Assembly (NCBI RefSeq): GCF_900106675.1 | Contig: NZ_FNOB01000009.1 | Span: 1-64,000, forward strand | Direction of reading: 5' to 3' | Length of the DNA: 64,000 nucleotides | From: Allgaiera indica | GTDB taxonomy: Bacteria > Pseudomonadota > Alphaproteobacteria > Rhodobacterales > Rhodobacteraceae | Part shown: positions 34,394 to 46,200 of the stretch, piece by piece | How the letters are laid out: each line of letters opens with the position of its first letter | Numbering within the stretch: the first letter of the stretch is position 1 | Translations under genes and position numbers: made by a program | The notes under the pieces: model-generated | Told to the model about the DNA's origin: nothing | Databases searched by the model: none | Seen by the model: the letters and a program-made list of their open reading frames with translations, nothing else

Positions 34394-37246
34394 CTAGCCG
34401 CGCGCGCCCAGCCAGCTGTCGATCTCTTGCGCCAGCTCCTTGGTGCCCAGCCGCCAGCGTCCCTGCACGAAGATCTGGTCGATCTTCACGGTCTTCAACT
34501 GGCCCGGCGCGACCACATGTTCCCAGCCGATCGAGGGCAGGAAACGTTTGCCCTGGGCGGTGATCTTGGTGACCACATGCAGCACCGGCAGATCCAGCGG
34601 CTCGGGCCGGTAGACGTTGCGCGCCGCCGAGATATACGAGACGAAGCGTTCCTGTTCCGGCGCCAGATCCGAGGCCCGAACCCGTTCGATCAGCCCCATC
34701 CTGTGCGCCAGCTGCAGAACGCCGGTTCGGCGGATGATGCGGTAGCTGCCCAGCATCGCCGATACCGACAGCAGGCCCATCCGTACCATGCGAATCTTGT
34801 TGCGCAGGGCATAGATCCGCTCGGCCCAGCGGGTGGCGCGCTGGGTCTTCAGCCCCGCGGCGTAGCCGGGTTCCCACACGTCCTTGATCACCACGCCGGT
34901 GACATCGGCGCCCTCGGATTGCAGGATGCGCGCCGCCTCCAGCGCGATGTTGCCATGCACGCAGACCCCGAACAGCAGATAGGGCCCCTCGGGTTGGGCG
35001 CGGCGGATCGTTTTGGCATATTCCCGCGCGATCTCTTCAAAGCTGCGCGGGCTGCGATCGATGCCGCGCGTGCCGTCGAACAGACGCACGCAGGTGGCGG
35101 GGTGACGGTCGCGCATGTGGCCGCAAGTGTCGATGATCAGGCCGACATCGTTCACACCGATGATCGGCTGAGCGGCGCCCTCGGTCAGCAGCGGCTCGAT
35201 CTGCCAGTCATCGTCGCCCTCGGCGGAGGCGGCGGCGGCGGCGGCGGGCGCGGCGGTGGCGCGGTTCGGTGCCCCGGAGGTGCCGGTCTCTGGCGTCAGA
35301 TCGCGAGCGAGGCGGGCGGACAGGCCGCAAAGCGTGGGAGTGTCATAAAGCGTGGCGACGCTCAGGCGCACGCGCCACCGCTCGCGGACCCGCGCGATCA
35401 GCCGTACCGCCATCAGCGAATGGCCACCCAGATCGAAGAACGATACGTCGCGCGGGATCTCGGCGCGGTCCAGCAGATCCGCCCAGATGGCTGCAAGTTC
35501 GGTTTCGAGCGCCTCGCCCTCGGCGGGCTGTACGGTTGCGGCCTGCGGTCGGGCCGCCGACCCCGACGGAAGCGGGCGGGGCAGCAGCGCGCGATCCAGG
35601 TCGCCCGACGCCGTGCGGGGCAGCGCGGCCAGCACCGACACGCCCAGGGGCATCTCGGCTGGTGTCAAGCGGCGTGCGGCAAACCCCATCAACTCTGCCG
35701 GAAGGGTTTCCAGCGGGATCAGGCTGGTGGGACGGGGGCTGACGAAAGCGTAGCAGGCGGCGGCCTCGCCGGCCCCGTCGCGCGTGGCGGGAACGGCGGC
35801 GACGGTAGCCACCTCGGGGTGGGCCGACAGCACCGCCTCGACGTTGGCGAACGGCCGCGTCGCGCCCGCCCGGCGGCCCGCGATGGCCGGTGCGACGGGC
35901 AGAGCCGCAGGCGCCGGCGCGGGCGTATCGGCGCTGACGGCCTCGAAGGCCTGGGCAAGGGTCTGGACCAGCGCCTCGGCGGTGGTCGCCTCGAACAGGT
36001 CGGGGTTGTACTCGACGCTCAGCCGCCAGCCGCGCGGACGCCCGATCAGCACGATGTTCAGATCCTGGGCCGAGCCCGGCGTGTGCGAGGGCTGTGAGAT
36101 CAGCTCAAACCCGCCGAAATCGTGATCGCGGTGGAACACATGCTGCAGGCTGAACGCGATCGAGGCCAGCGGCGCCCGCGACGGATCGCGCGGCGGGTTG
36201 AGCAATTCGACCAGTCGCGAGAACGGCAGCGACTGATGGCTGAGCGCCTGTTCGACAAGCCGGCCGGTGGCGGCGACATGGGTGTCGAAATCGCTGTCTT
36301 CGGTGAAGCGAAAGCGCAGCACATGGGTGCTGATGAAGGGGCCGATCAGGGGTTCCAGATCGGTGTCGAAACGGCCGGCGATCGGGGTCGACAGCAGTAC
36401 CTCCGGCGCACCGGTGATGCGGTGGAGGGCGGCGCTGACCGCCGCCGTGCCGAAGGCGAACAGCGAGACGCCGCCCGCCCGGGCGGCAGCTTCCATCCGG
36501 CGGATCAGGGTGGCCGGGATATCGCAGCCCGCGCGTGCCACGGCGCTGGTGCGCTGGGGCGGGCGCTGCTTGTCGGGGGCCAGTTCGAAATAGGGCGCGC
36601 CGCGCAGCTGGACCGTCCAATATGCGGCGTCTTCGTCCAGTACGCCGGAGGCAAGATATTCCTTCTGCCACAGCGCGTAATCGCCGTATTGCAGCGGCAG
36701 TTCCGCCAGGTCGGCATCCGTCTGCCCGGCCTCGGCCGCGGCGGCGAGGCGGCCGACCTCTTGGCCCAGGACGCCGATCGAATAGCCGTCGAAGACGATG
36801 TGGTGGGCGGTGATCAGCACGACGGCCCGATCCGCCGCCAACTGCACCAGCGTCACCCGCAGGAGCCCCGGCTGCGACAGATCGAAGGGTTGCGCGGCCT
36901 CTTCCAGCGCGATCTGGTCGACCCGGTCGGCGTGGTGTTCCGCCGGGGTGGTGCGCAGATCGACCACGCCCAGGCGGAAGGGCACTTGTTCGACCACCTC
37001 CTGCGAAAGCTGCCCCTCGTGGTCGGCGAAGCGGGTGCGGAAGATCTCGTGCCGGTCGATGACGCCGCGGAAGGCGGTTTCCAGGCTGGACGCGCGCAGC
37101 TTGCCGCGCAATTCCCACCGCACGGCGATGTTCAGCGCCGGATCGCCCGGCGCGATCTGGTCCATGAACCAGAACTGGCGCTGGATCGTGGTGACCGGGA
37201 AGCGCGCGATCGCGGGTTGCCCCGCTGCCTTGGTCAAACCATCCAT
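34394..37246 (-). CDS. NRPS terminal protein: C - vestigial A - PCP - thioesterase
   Basis: A 950-residue synthetase. The condensation domain spans about residues 10-440, with intact HHIVFDGYS from His148. It is followed by only the small C-terminal subdomain of an adenylation domain (about 475-575). There the catalytic A10 lysine position reads TASGDLDRALL, Asp replacing Lys, so it cannot activate an amino acid. The PCP follows with Ser610 in DLGGHSLMAV. An alpha/beta-hydrolase thioesterase occupies about 690-950. Its nucleophile motif reads FGVCVHGNIALE with Cys762 where Ser is normal, and the usual His position near the end reads PGQLK instead of PG(D/N)H. It begins one base after the stop of the large synthetase and so acts after it, probably releasing the product. 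Confidence 0.92.
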   Translation of the reverse strand: MDGLTKAAGQPAIARFPVTTIQRQFWFMDQIAPGDPALNIAVRWELRGKLRASSLETAFRGVIDRHEIFRTRFADHEGQLSQEVVEQVPFRLGVVDLRTTPAEHHADRVDQIALEEAAQPFDLSQPGLLRVTLVQLAADRAVVLITAHHIVFDGYSIGVLGQEVGRLAAAAEAGQTDADLAELPLQYGDYALWQKEYLASGVLDEDAAYWTVQLRGAPYFELAPDKQRPPQRTSAVARAGCDIPATLIRRMEAAARAGGVSLFAFGTAAVSAALHRITGAPEVLLSTPIAGRFDTDLEPLIGPFISTHVLRFRFTEDSDFDTHVAATGRLVEQALSHQSLPFSRLVELLNPPRDPSRAPLASIAFSLQHVFHRDHDFGGFELISQPSHTPGSAQDLNIVLIGRPRGWRLSVEYNPDLFEATTAEALVQTLAQAFEAVSADTPAPAPAALPVAPAIAGRRAGATRPFANVEAVLSAHPEVATVAAVPATRDGAGEAAACYAFVSPRPTSLIPLETLPAELMGFAARRLTPAEMPLGVSVLAALPRTASGDLDRALLPRPLPSGSAARPQAATVQPAEGEALETELAAIWADLLDRAEIPRDVSFFDLGGHSLMAVRLIARVRERWRVRLSVATLYDTPTLCGLSARLARDLTPETGTSGAPNRATAAPAAAAAASAEGDDDWQIEPLLTEGAAQPIIGVNDVGLIIDTCGHMRDRHPATCVRLFDGTRGIDRSPRSFEEIAREYAKTIRRAQPEGPYLLFGVCVHGNIALEAARILQSEGADVTGVVIKDVWEPGYAAGLKTQRATRWAERIYALRNKIRMVRMGLLSVSAMLGSYRIIRRTGVLQLAHRMGLIERVRASDLAPEQERFVSYISAARNVYRPEPLDLPVLHVVTKITAQGKRFLPSIGWEHVVAPGQLKTVKIDQIFVQGRWRLGTKELAQEIDSWLGARG

Positions 37247-37247
37247 T

Positions 37248-40200
37248 TCACGACACCTTCAGTTTTTCACGCCGCGCGCCACCGCGGAAGGCCTTCAGCG
37301 AGGGTCGCGGCCGTGCGCTGGCCGCCGTGCGCGAGCCGGCCAGTTCGGCCAGCGCGCGGATCGTCGGGTGGGCCAGGATATCGCGCGCTTCCAGGTTCAG
37401 CCCGGCATCCAGCATCCGTGCCGCGATCCGAAACAGCGCCAGCGAATCCACCCCCAGCGCATGGATCGTCTCGGTGGCCGCGATCGTGTCGCGCCCCAGA
37501 ACCTCGCGCCAGATCGCGGCGATCTGCTCTTCCAGCGGGCCTTTGGGCAGGTCTTGGGCCGCGGCATCCGCCGGGATCGGTCGCGGGCCCGGCGCAGGCG
37601 TGGCATCGGGCGCGGGCAGGCGCTTGCGGTCGAGCTTGCCGTTTGCGGTCTGCGGCAGGGCATCCAGCACCTGCCAGGCCTGCGGGACCATGTAATCGGG
37701 CAGTTCCGCCGCCAGCGCCGCCTGCAGCCGCGCCGGATCGGGCGCGGCGCCGGGCTGGGCCACGATCCAGGCCGCCAGCTGCTTGTCGCCGCCCGGACGC
37801 AGGGCCAGATCGACCGCCGCCTTGGCGACGCCGGGCTGGGCGCGCAGCCGGGTCTCGATCTCGCCCAGTTCGATGCGAAAGCCGCGCAGCTTCACCTGCG
37901 TGTCGCGCCGCCCGAGCACCACGATTTCACCGTCGGCGCGGCGCAGCGCCAGATCGCCGGTGCGGTAAAGGCGCCGCGGCTTGCCGCCCAGGGTCACCTG
38001 GCGGAAGGCGGCCTCGGTCAGGTCGGGGCGGTTATAGTAGCCCAGCGCCAGCCCGGCGCCGCCGATGTTCAATTCGCCCGCCACGCCCACCGGCTGCGGC
38101 TGATCGGCCTCGGACAGGATGTGCAGTTCGGTATTGCCGATCGGGTGGCCGATGGTGATCGGCCCGTCGTCGATGCGTTTCAGCGCCGACCAGACGGTGG
38201 TTTCCGTGGGGCCGTAAAGGTTCCAAAGCGGCCCGCCCGCGCCAAGCCGCCGCGCCAGGTCGGGGGGCAGGGGTTCGCCGCCGGCCAGCATCGTCAGCCC
38301 CGGCCGCGGCGTCAGCCCGGCCTCCAGCGCCAGATCCCACAAGGTGGGCGTGGCCTGCATCACGGTGATGTCGTCGCGCGCGGCGCGCTCGGCCAGGGCA
38401 AAGCCGTCAAGGATGTCCTCGTGGCTGGCGATCACCACCTTGCCGCCGACCGACAGCGGGCCGAACAATTCCAGCACCGCGATGTCGAACATCACCGTGG
38501 TGACCGACAGCAACGTATCCGTGGCGCCCAGCCCCGGCTTCCGCGCCATGCTGGTCAGGAAATTCACCACCGCGCGGTGCGGCACCGCGACGCCCTTCGG
38601 CGTACCGGTCGAGCCCGAGGTGAAGATGATATAGGCCGCGCGCCCGGGATCGGGCGCGGCGGCCGGGCAGGGGGCGCCGGCCGGGGCCTCCGAGGGCCGG
38701 ATCAGCGGCAGATCGGCGAAGGGCGCCGCTTCGGCCAGCACGGCGGCGGCCTGGGCGGTGTCGCAGATGGTACGCAGCCGGGCCTCGGGCTGGCGCGGAT
38801 CGAGGGGGATATAGCAATGCCCCGCCTTCAGGATCGCCAGCAGGCCGACCAGCATTCCGGCGCCGCGCGGCAGCGCCATGGCGATGCGCCGACCCGGGTC
38901 GGGCAGGGCGGCGCGGATATGCGCGGCCAGCGCATCCGAGCGCGCCGCCAGTTCGGCATGGGTCAGGGTGGCATCCGCGGCCTCGACGGCCACGGCGTCC
39001 GGGTTCAGCGCGGCGCCGCGGGCGACCAGATCGTGCAGCATCAGCCCCTCTTCCAGCGCCAGCGCGGTCGCGTTCGGGGCCTCCAGCAGGGCCGGAAGGT
39101 CCTGCGCCGTGGTCAGCGGCAGGCGTTCCACCGGGCAGGCGCTGTCCGCGGCCAGCCCTTCCAGCAGTGCGCGGTAATGGCCGATCCAGCGGGTGACGGT
39201 TTCGGGATCGAACAGATCCGCGTCATAATCGACGTCGATGCGCAGGCCATCGCTTGCCTCTATCACATTGAAGAACAGCGCGAAATTCGCCGCCGCCTTG
39301 GGGGTGGGGCGGGCGCGCATCGACACCGGGCCAAGCGTCAGGTCATCGTCGATCTTGTCCAGATTGAACTGCACCTCGGTCAACGGGGTCTGGCCCAGGC
39401 TGCGCGGCAGATCCAGTTCCCGCACCAGGGTGCCGAACGTGATGTCGCCATGGGCGAAGGCCTCCATCAGCGCCTGGCCGGCGTTCTCCAGATGAAGGGC
39501 GGCGGGGCCGGAAGGATCGAAGGGCACGCGGATCGGCAGGAAGTTCACCAGATGGCCGACAACGGCGGGCTCGGGCAGCCCGGCCTGCCCCGCGGTGGGC
39601 ACGCCGATCACCACATCCGACGCGCCCGATAGCCGCCCGAGCGTCATCTGCAGACCCGCGAAGAGCGTGGCGAAGAGGGTGCATCCCGCGCTTGCCCCCG
39701 CCTTGCGCAGCGCCTTGACCGTGGTGGCGGGCACATGGCCGGTGACGGTGCCGCCGGCAAAGCTGCGCTGTGCGGGGCGCGGGCGGTCGGCGGGAAGATC
39801 GGGCAGGGCGGGAAGCTCGGCATAGCGCGCGCGCCAGAACGCCAAGGTATCGGCCCCGGGCGCCTGGCCGGCGCGGGCGCGGGCATGGGCCGCGAAAGAC
39901 GGGGCGGCGGGGGGGGCCTCGCCGCCGTAGAGCCGCGCCAGATCGCCGAAGATCACGTTGAAGGACCAGCCGTCGCACAGGATATGATGCGCGGTCAGGG
40001 TCAGCACATGCCGGTCATCGGCCAGGCGAAAAAGATGGGCGCGAAAGCCCGGGGCCTTGGTCAGATCGAAGGGGATCGCGGCGGCCTGGATCAGCGCGTC
40101 GCGCAGCGCGCGATCGGGGTCGGGCCGGGCGGACAAGTCGGTGAAAGGCAGCGCCACGGGCGCAGGCGCAGCGACGCGAAAGCCGGTGCCCGAGCGGTCG

Positions 40201-43200
40201 AAGACCAGCCGCAGTGCGTCGTGCCGCGCCACCACCCCATCCAGCGCCCGGGTCAGCGCCGCGCGGTCCAGCGGGCCTGTCAGTTCCAGCTGGACGCCTT
40301 CGTTGAAACTGCTGGCCGCGCGGTCGCCCAGCTGATGCGTCAGCCAGATCTCCTGCTGGCTTTCGGTCAGCGGAATGGCGGTGTCCGGCGCTGTTTGCGC
40401 CGCGTGCCGGCCCGTGACGGCGCTGGTCAGGATGCCGACCGATTGCAGCGCATCCAATGCGGTTTCAAAGGCGCGCAGGATCTGCGCAATCTCGGCCGGG
40501 CCGTGGGCAGTGGTCAGAAAGCCCGCGAAACCGTCGAGGATATGCACCCCCTCCATCCGCATCAGCGGATAAAGCAACGAGGCGCGCGGATCATGGGCGG
40601 TGACGTTCAACATGAACCAGCTGGAAAAGCCAGTGACCAGCGGCGGCAGCCCACGTCTGCCGAGCGCCGCGTTCAACTGCTCGATCAGCGTGGCGGTCAA
40701 CGCGGCCGTGCCGGTCCAAAGCGCGTCGCCCGCCTGATCCAGATGGTCCAGAACTGCCTCGATCGCGGCCAAGGCCAGCGGATGGCGCACGAAGGTGCCG
40801 GCCACGAAGGTCGGCCCCACCTGCGGGGCGCTGTCATCCCCGAAAGCCCATTGGCCGCCGTCCAGCGCATCCATGAACCGCGCAGAGCCCGCCAGCAGCC
40901 CGATCGGCAGGCCGCCGCCCAGGATCTTGCCGTAGGTGGCCATGTCGGGGTCTATCCCCCACAGGCCCTGCACCCCGCGCGGATGGGTCCGAAAGCCGGT
41001 CACGACCTCGTCCAGGATCAGCGCAGAGCCGGCCTGCGCGGTGATCTCGCGCAGGCTGTGCACGAAATCCTCGGGGCGCAGGTCGGGATGGCGCGACTGG
41101 ACCGGCTCGACCAGCACCGCCGCGATGGAGGCGGCGTTGGCGCGGATCCAGTTCAAGGAGCTGTCTTCGCCATAGGGCAGCACGACCATGTTGGTCAGGG
41201 CGGCGCGGGGAATACCCGGCGCGATCGGCAACGCGGCGGGGGTGCCGTGCAGCCTGCCCTTGACCAGCACCTCGTCGAACTGGCCGTGGTAATCGCCGCT
41301 GAAGACGACGACCCGGTCGCGCCCGGTGACCGTGCGGGCGAGACGCATCGCGGCCATCACCGCCTCGGATCCGGTGTTGCAGAAGCTGACCCGCTGGTGG
41401 CCCAGCATCCGTGCCAGTCGCTGCGCCAGGGGTCCCGCCTTTTCCGATTGCGGCCCGATCGCATAGCCGCGTTCCAGCTGGGCCGTGACCGCGGCCGAGA
41501 CGAAGTCGGGCGAATGGCCGAAGGCGGTCTGGCCGAAGCCGTTGACCACATCGACGAAGCTGTTGCCGTCGATATCGTGGATCTTCGCGCCCTTCGAGCG
41601 ATCCGCGACAATCGGGAAGGCCAGTTCCTTCCATTCCGGGTGGAAGCCGGCGGCGGTGCGCGGATCGGCCAGCTGCGGGCGATAGGTCTGGGTATAGGCC
41701 TTCGATCGCGCATGCCGCGCCCCATAGCGTGCCGCCAGATCCGCGACGAAGGCGCGCTGTTCGGCGGACAGTTCAACCCCCGACAGGTTCGGCGCGCGTC
41801 CGATCTTGAAGCCGGGCGCGTCGGTCTTTGCCGCAGGGGCTTCGCGGGCGGGCTGCGCCGCGGCGGGGGCGGCGGCACCCAAAGCGCGCAGTTGTTCGGC
41901 GAAGACGGCCTGCATGGTCTGCATCTGCGCCTCGATCAGCGTCGCCAGATCCTTGTTCGCATCTGCGGGCATCTGCGTCGCGACCGGGCCGGCGTGACGT
42001 GGAAGACCCGCGGCCGGGTTCGGAACAGCGGATCCGACGGGCAGAACCTGGTCGAGATGCGCAGCCAGCTTGGCGACGGATGGGGTGTCGGACAGCAGCG
42101 TACGGAAGGTCATCTGGACCCCGTAGCGCTGCCCCAGCGCCTGGGCGGCCTGTCCCATGAACAGCGAATCGAAGCCCAGTTCCAGGAATGACTGCTGCGC
42201 CGCGTCCGGGGTCAGATCCTCGCCCGAGAGATCCGAGAACAGCGAGAGAAGCTCGGCGGTGAGACGGTCGGTACGGTCGATACGGGCGGGCATGGCGGGC
42301 TCCGATGCGGAAGAGGCGGCGGCGGGAAGGGCAAGCGCGGCGGCGGTGCCGGCTGCGGGCCCGATGGCGGCCCGGTGCGGCGGCTCGATCCAGTGGCGGC
42401 TGCGCTGGAAGGCGTAGGTGGGCAGCGACAGCTTGCGGCTGCCGCGCGCGAGGCAGGCCCAATCGATGGCCCCCCCCGCGGTCCAGAGGTTCGAGCACGC
42501 GGTGGCCATGGCGATATCATCGTCAAGACCGGTTTGGGTGTGATCCGGCAGAGACTGGAAAATCCCGCCATGGCCACCGCGTTTCAGGGACTGGCCCGCA
42601 AAGGTCGAAAGGGTGCGTCCAGCACCCACCTCGACCAGGACCGGAGCCCCTGATTCTGTTGCCGCCTGCAGGGCGGCCTGAAACCTGACCGGCGCGCGCG
42701 CCTGACCGGCCCAGAAGGCCGGGCTGCGCGCCGCCTCGTCCGTCATCCGTTGGCCGGTGACGGCGGAATAGATCGGGATCTGCGGCGCGCGCAGGGCGTG
42801 CTGCGCGATCGTCGCCTCCAGCGCGGGAACCACCGGCTCCATCATCGCGCTGTGAAAAGCATGAGAGCTGTGCAGGCGGCGGCAGGCGATGCCCTCGGCC
42901 TGCAAGCGGCGTTCGAGCGCCTCGATCGCGGCGAGGGGGCCGGCCACCACCTGCTGTTTGGGGGCGTTCAGGGCCGCCAGGTCGATGCCGCCGCCCAGGT
43001 GGCGGGCGAGCGTTGCCGCATCGGCGCGGATCGACAGCATCGCGCCGGGCGCGATGTCCTGCATCAGCCGGCCGCGTTCGGCGATCACCTTCAGGCCGGT
43101 CTCGAAGGACATCACCCCGGCGATCGTCGCGGCGGCGAATTCGCCCACCGAATGGCCGATCAGCGCATCGGGCAGCACGCCGCGGGCTTGCCACAGGCGT

Positions 43201-46200
43201 GCCGTGGCGATCTGCGTCAGATACAGCGCGGGTTGCGTCAGCCGGGTTTCGCGCAGCGCGCGGGCCTGGGCGGCATCCGACAGATCGCCAAAACACAGGA
43301 TCTCATCCAGATCGCTGCCCACCAGGGGGCGCAGGGTCTCCAGCCCGCGGTCGATCCAGCGGGCGAATTCCGGCTCGGCGGCGTAAAGCCCCCTGCCCAT
43401 GCCGGGGTATTGGGACCCCTGGCCCGGAAACAGGAAGATCACCCCGGGCGGCGTCTTGGGTGCCAGGCGGGGCTGGGCGGCGCGCAGGGCGGTTGCCGCC
43501 TCTGCCGGGGTGCGGGCGGCGATGGCCAGACGATGGCGGAACTGGCGCCGCCCCTCCTGCAGGGTGAAGGCCGCATCGGCCAGCGGCGGCGCATCGGGCG
43601 CCTCCAGCCGGGCGGCCAGGGCCTCGGCCATCTCGGCCAGGGCCTCGGGGGTTTGGGCCGAAAGCGGCAGGATCTGCGGCACATGCGGTTTGGGGCTGTC
43701 TTGCGATGCGGGCGGTGACGCGGGCGATTCCTCGACGATCAGATGCACATTGGTGCCCCCGACCCCGAAGGCCGAGACACCGGCGCGGCGCGGGCCGGGC
43801 GCGGCCCAGGGTTCGGGCGCGTTGGGCACCCGAAACGGGGTGGTGTCGAAATCGATGCGCGGATTGGGGCGGCGGAAATGCGCCACGGGGGGGATCTCGC
43901 CGGCCTCGAACATCAGCGTGGTCTTCAGAAGGCCCACCACCCCCGCCGCCGCGTCCAGATGGCCCAGGTTGCCCTTGACCGAGCCCAGCGCACAGGTGCC
44001 CGGCTTGCCGGCCCCGAATGCCCGCGCCAGCCCGGCCACCTCGATCGGGTCGCCCAGCGGTGTCGCGGTGCCGTGGCATTCGACATAGCTGATGGTCGCC
44101 GGATCGACGCCCGCGTCGCGCTGCGCCATCTCGATCGCCGCGGCCTGGCCGCCGACCGAGGGCGCGGTGAAGGCGATCTTGCCGGCGCCGTCATTGTTGA
44201 TCCCGACGCCGCGGATCACGCCCAGTATGTGGTCGCCCGCGTCCTGCGCCTCCTCCAGCCGCTTCAGCACGACGACGCCGGCCCCCTGGCCGAAGACGGT
44301 GCCGCCCGCCTGGGCATCGAAGGGCCGGCACAGCCCGTCGGCCGAGGCCATCCCGCCCTCGATCGCCAGATAGCCGCGCTTTTGCGGGAAGGTGACCGAA
44401 ACGCCGCCCGCCAGCGCCGCGTCGCACTGGCCCGCACGCAGCGCCATGCAGGCCTGCGCCACCGCGACGAGCGAGGTCGAACACGCCGTCGATACGTTCA
44501 GCGCCGGCCCGGTGAGCCCCAGCTTGTGCGCGACCCGGGTGGTCAGCGCGTCGGGCGTATTGCCGGTGACGGCGGCGAAACTGGCCAACTGGTAATCGGT
44601 CGCCAGCCGCTCGGCGGCGCCGGGGTCGCCCAGCAGGTTGTGCCACAGATAGGTGCTGGGCGAGGCCCCGCCGAACACGCCCACCGGGCCGGGCGCGCGC
44701 TCGGGGTCGAGGCCCGCGTCCTCCAGCGCCTGATGGCAAAGCTCCAGGAAGATCCGCGCCTGAGGATCCATCTGGGCGGCGTCGCGCGGCAGGATGCCGA
44801 AGAACTTCGCGTCGAAATATTCGGCCTCGGGGATGATCCCGCGGGCGCGGACGTAGTTGGGGCGGGCGCGTTCTTCGGGGGTGAAGGCGTCTTCCATCTC
44901 GTCGGGGGCGAAGGTCTCGATCAGGCTTTCGCCGGCGCGGATCGCCTGCCAAAGACCGGCCAGATCGCGCCCCCCGGGCAGCCGCGCCGCACGTCCGACG
45001 ATGGCGATCGCGCCCGAGGCCGGGCGGGCCCTTGGTGCGCGGCGCGCGGTGGCGGGCAGTTCGGCCAGGCTGGCGGCCAGCGCGCCCAGCTGTGGCGTGT
45101 CGAACATCGCGGTGATCGGGAATATTACGCCCAGCCGCGCCTCGATCGCGGCATGTGCATCGATCAGTTGCAGCGACGAGCCGCCGGCATCGAAGAAGGT
45201 CGCCCGATCCGATACCGGCCCGCAGCCGAGGATCTCGTCCCAGACGGCGGCGATGGTCGCCTCGATCTCCTGCAGGGGCTGGGTCGGGGTGCCGCCGGGC
45301 GGGCGCGGGCCGGGCGCGGCGGCAGTGTCGACCAGCCACTGGCGCAGGGCGCGGCGGTCGATCTTGCCCGCCGCCGTCATCGGCAGCCTGTCCAGGATGC
45401 GGGTCAGCCGCGGCAGTTCGGTGGCATTCAGATGCGTCGCGGCCCGGGCCAGGACGGCGCGGGCGAAGGCGTCGTGGTCGGCGCCCTGTGCCGTGCCGGT
45501 TTCGGGGCGCAGCGCACAGGCCAGCCGCTTTGCGCCGGCGATCTCGATCACCTCGACCACGGCCTCGCTTACCTGCGGATCGGCGCGCAGGACATGTTCG
45601 ATGCCGTCCAGTTCCATCCGCCGGCCGTGAAGCTTCACCATCCGGTCGGCCCGGCCATGAAAGTGGAACGATCCGTGCGGGTCCTCGGCGGCCAGATCGC
45701 CCGTCAGGTAGACCTTGCCCCGACGCCCGGGCCGCGGATCGTCGACGAAGGCGGCGGCGGTCTTGTCGGCATGGCCGTGATAGCCGAGCGCCACCCCCAG
45801 CCCCGCCAGCACCAACTGCCCGGTCTCGCCCGCGGGAAGAGGGGCCAGTGCCTCGTCGACGACGAAGGCCTCTTCTCCCGCCAAAGGACGGCCGATCGGC
45901 ACGACGCCGTCCAGCAAGTCGGGCGTGATCTTCGTACCCAGGCTGACAACGGTGGCCTCGGTCGGGCCGAAGACGTTCACCACCTCAAGCCCCGGCCAGG
46001 CTTGCAGCAGCTTGCGGATATGCGCGGGCGAAACGGTGTCGCCGCCCGAGACCGTCTTGCGCAGGCTCTCGAAGGCGCAAGGCTGATGGTCGATCATCAG
46101 ATGATGCAGCCCGGCATACCACAGCGCGAAGGTGACCTTCCGGCTCCGCATCACATGGGCGATCTCGTCCAGGGCGGGCTTTTCGGCTTCGACGATGGCC

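Noticed and set aside
36798-39632. Open frame of 944 codons on the plus strand
   Set aside because: Antisense to the second A domain and to the start of the terminal NRPS protein; no family motifs and biased composition.
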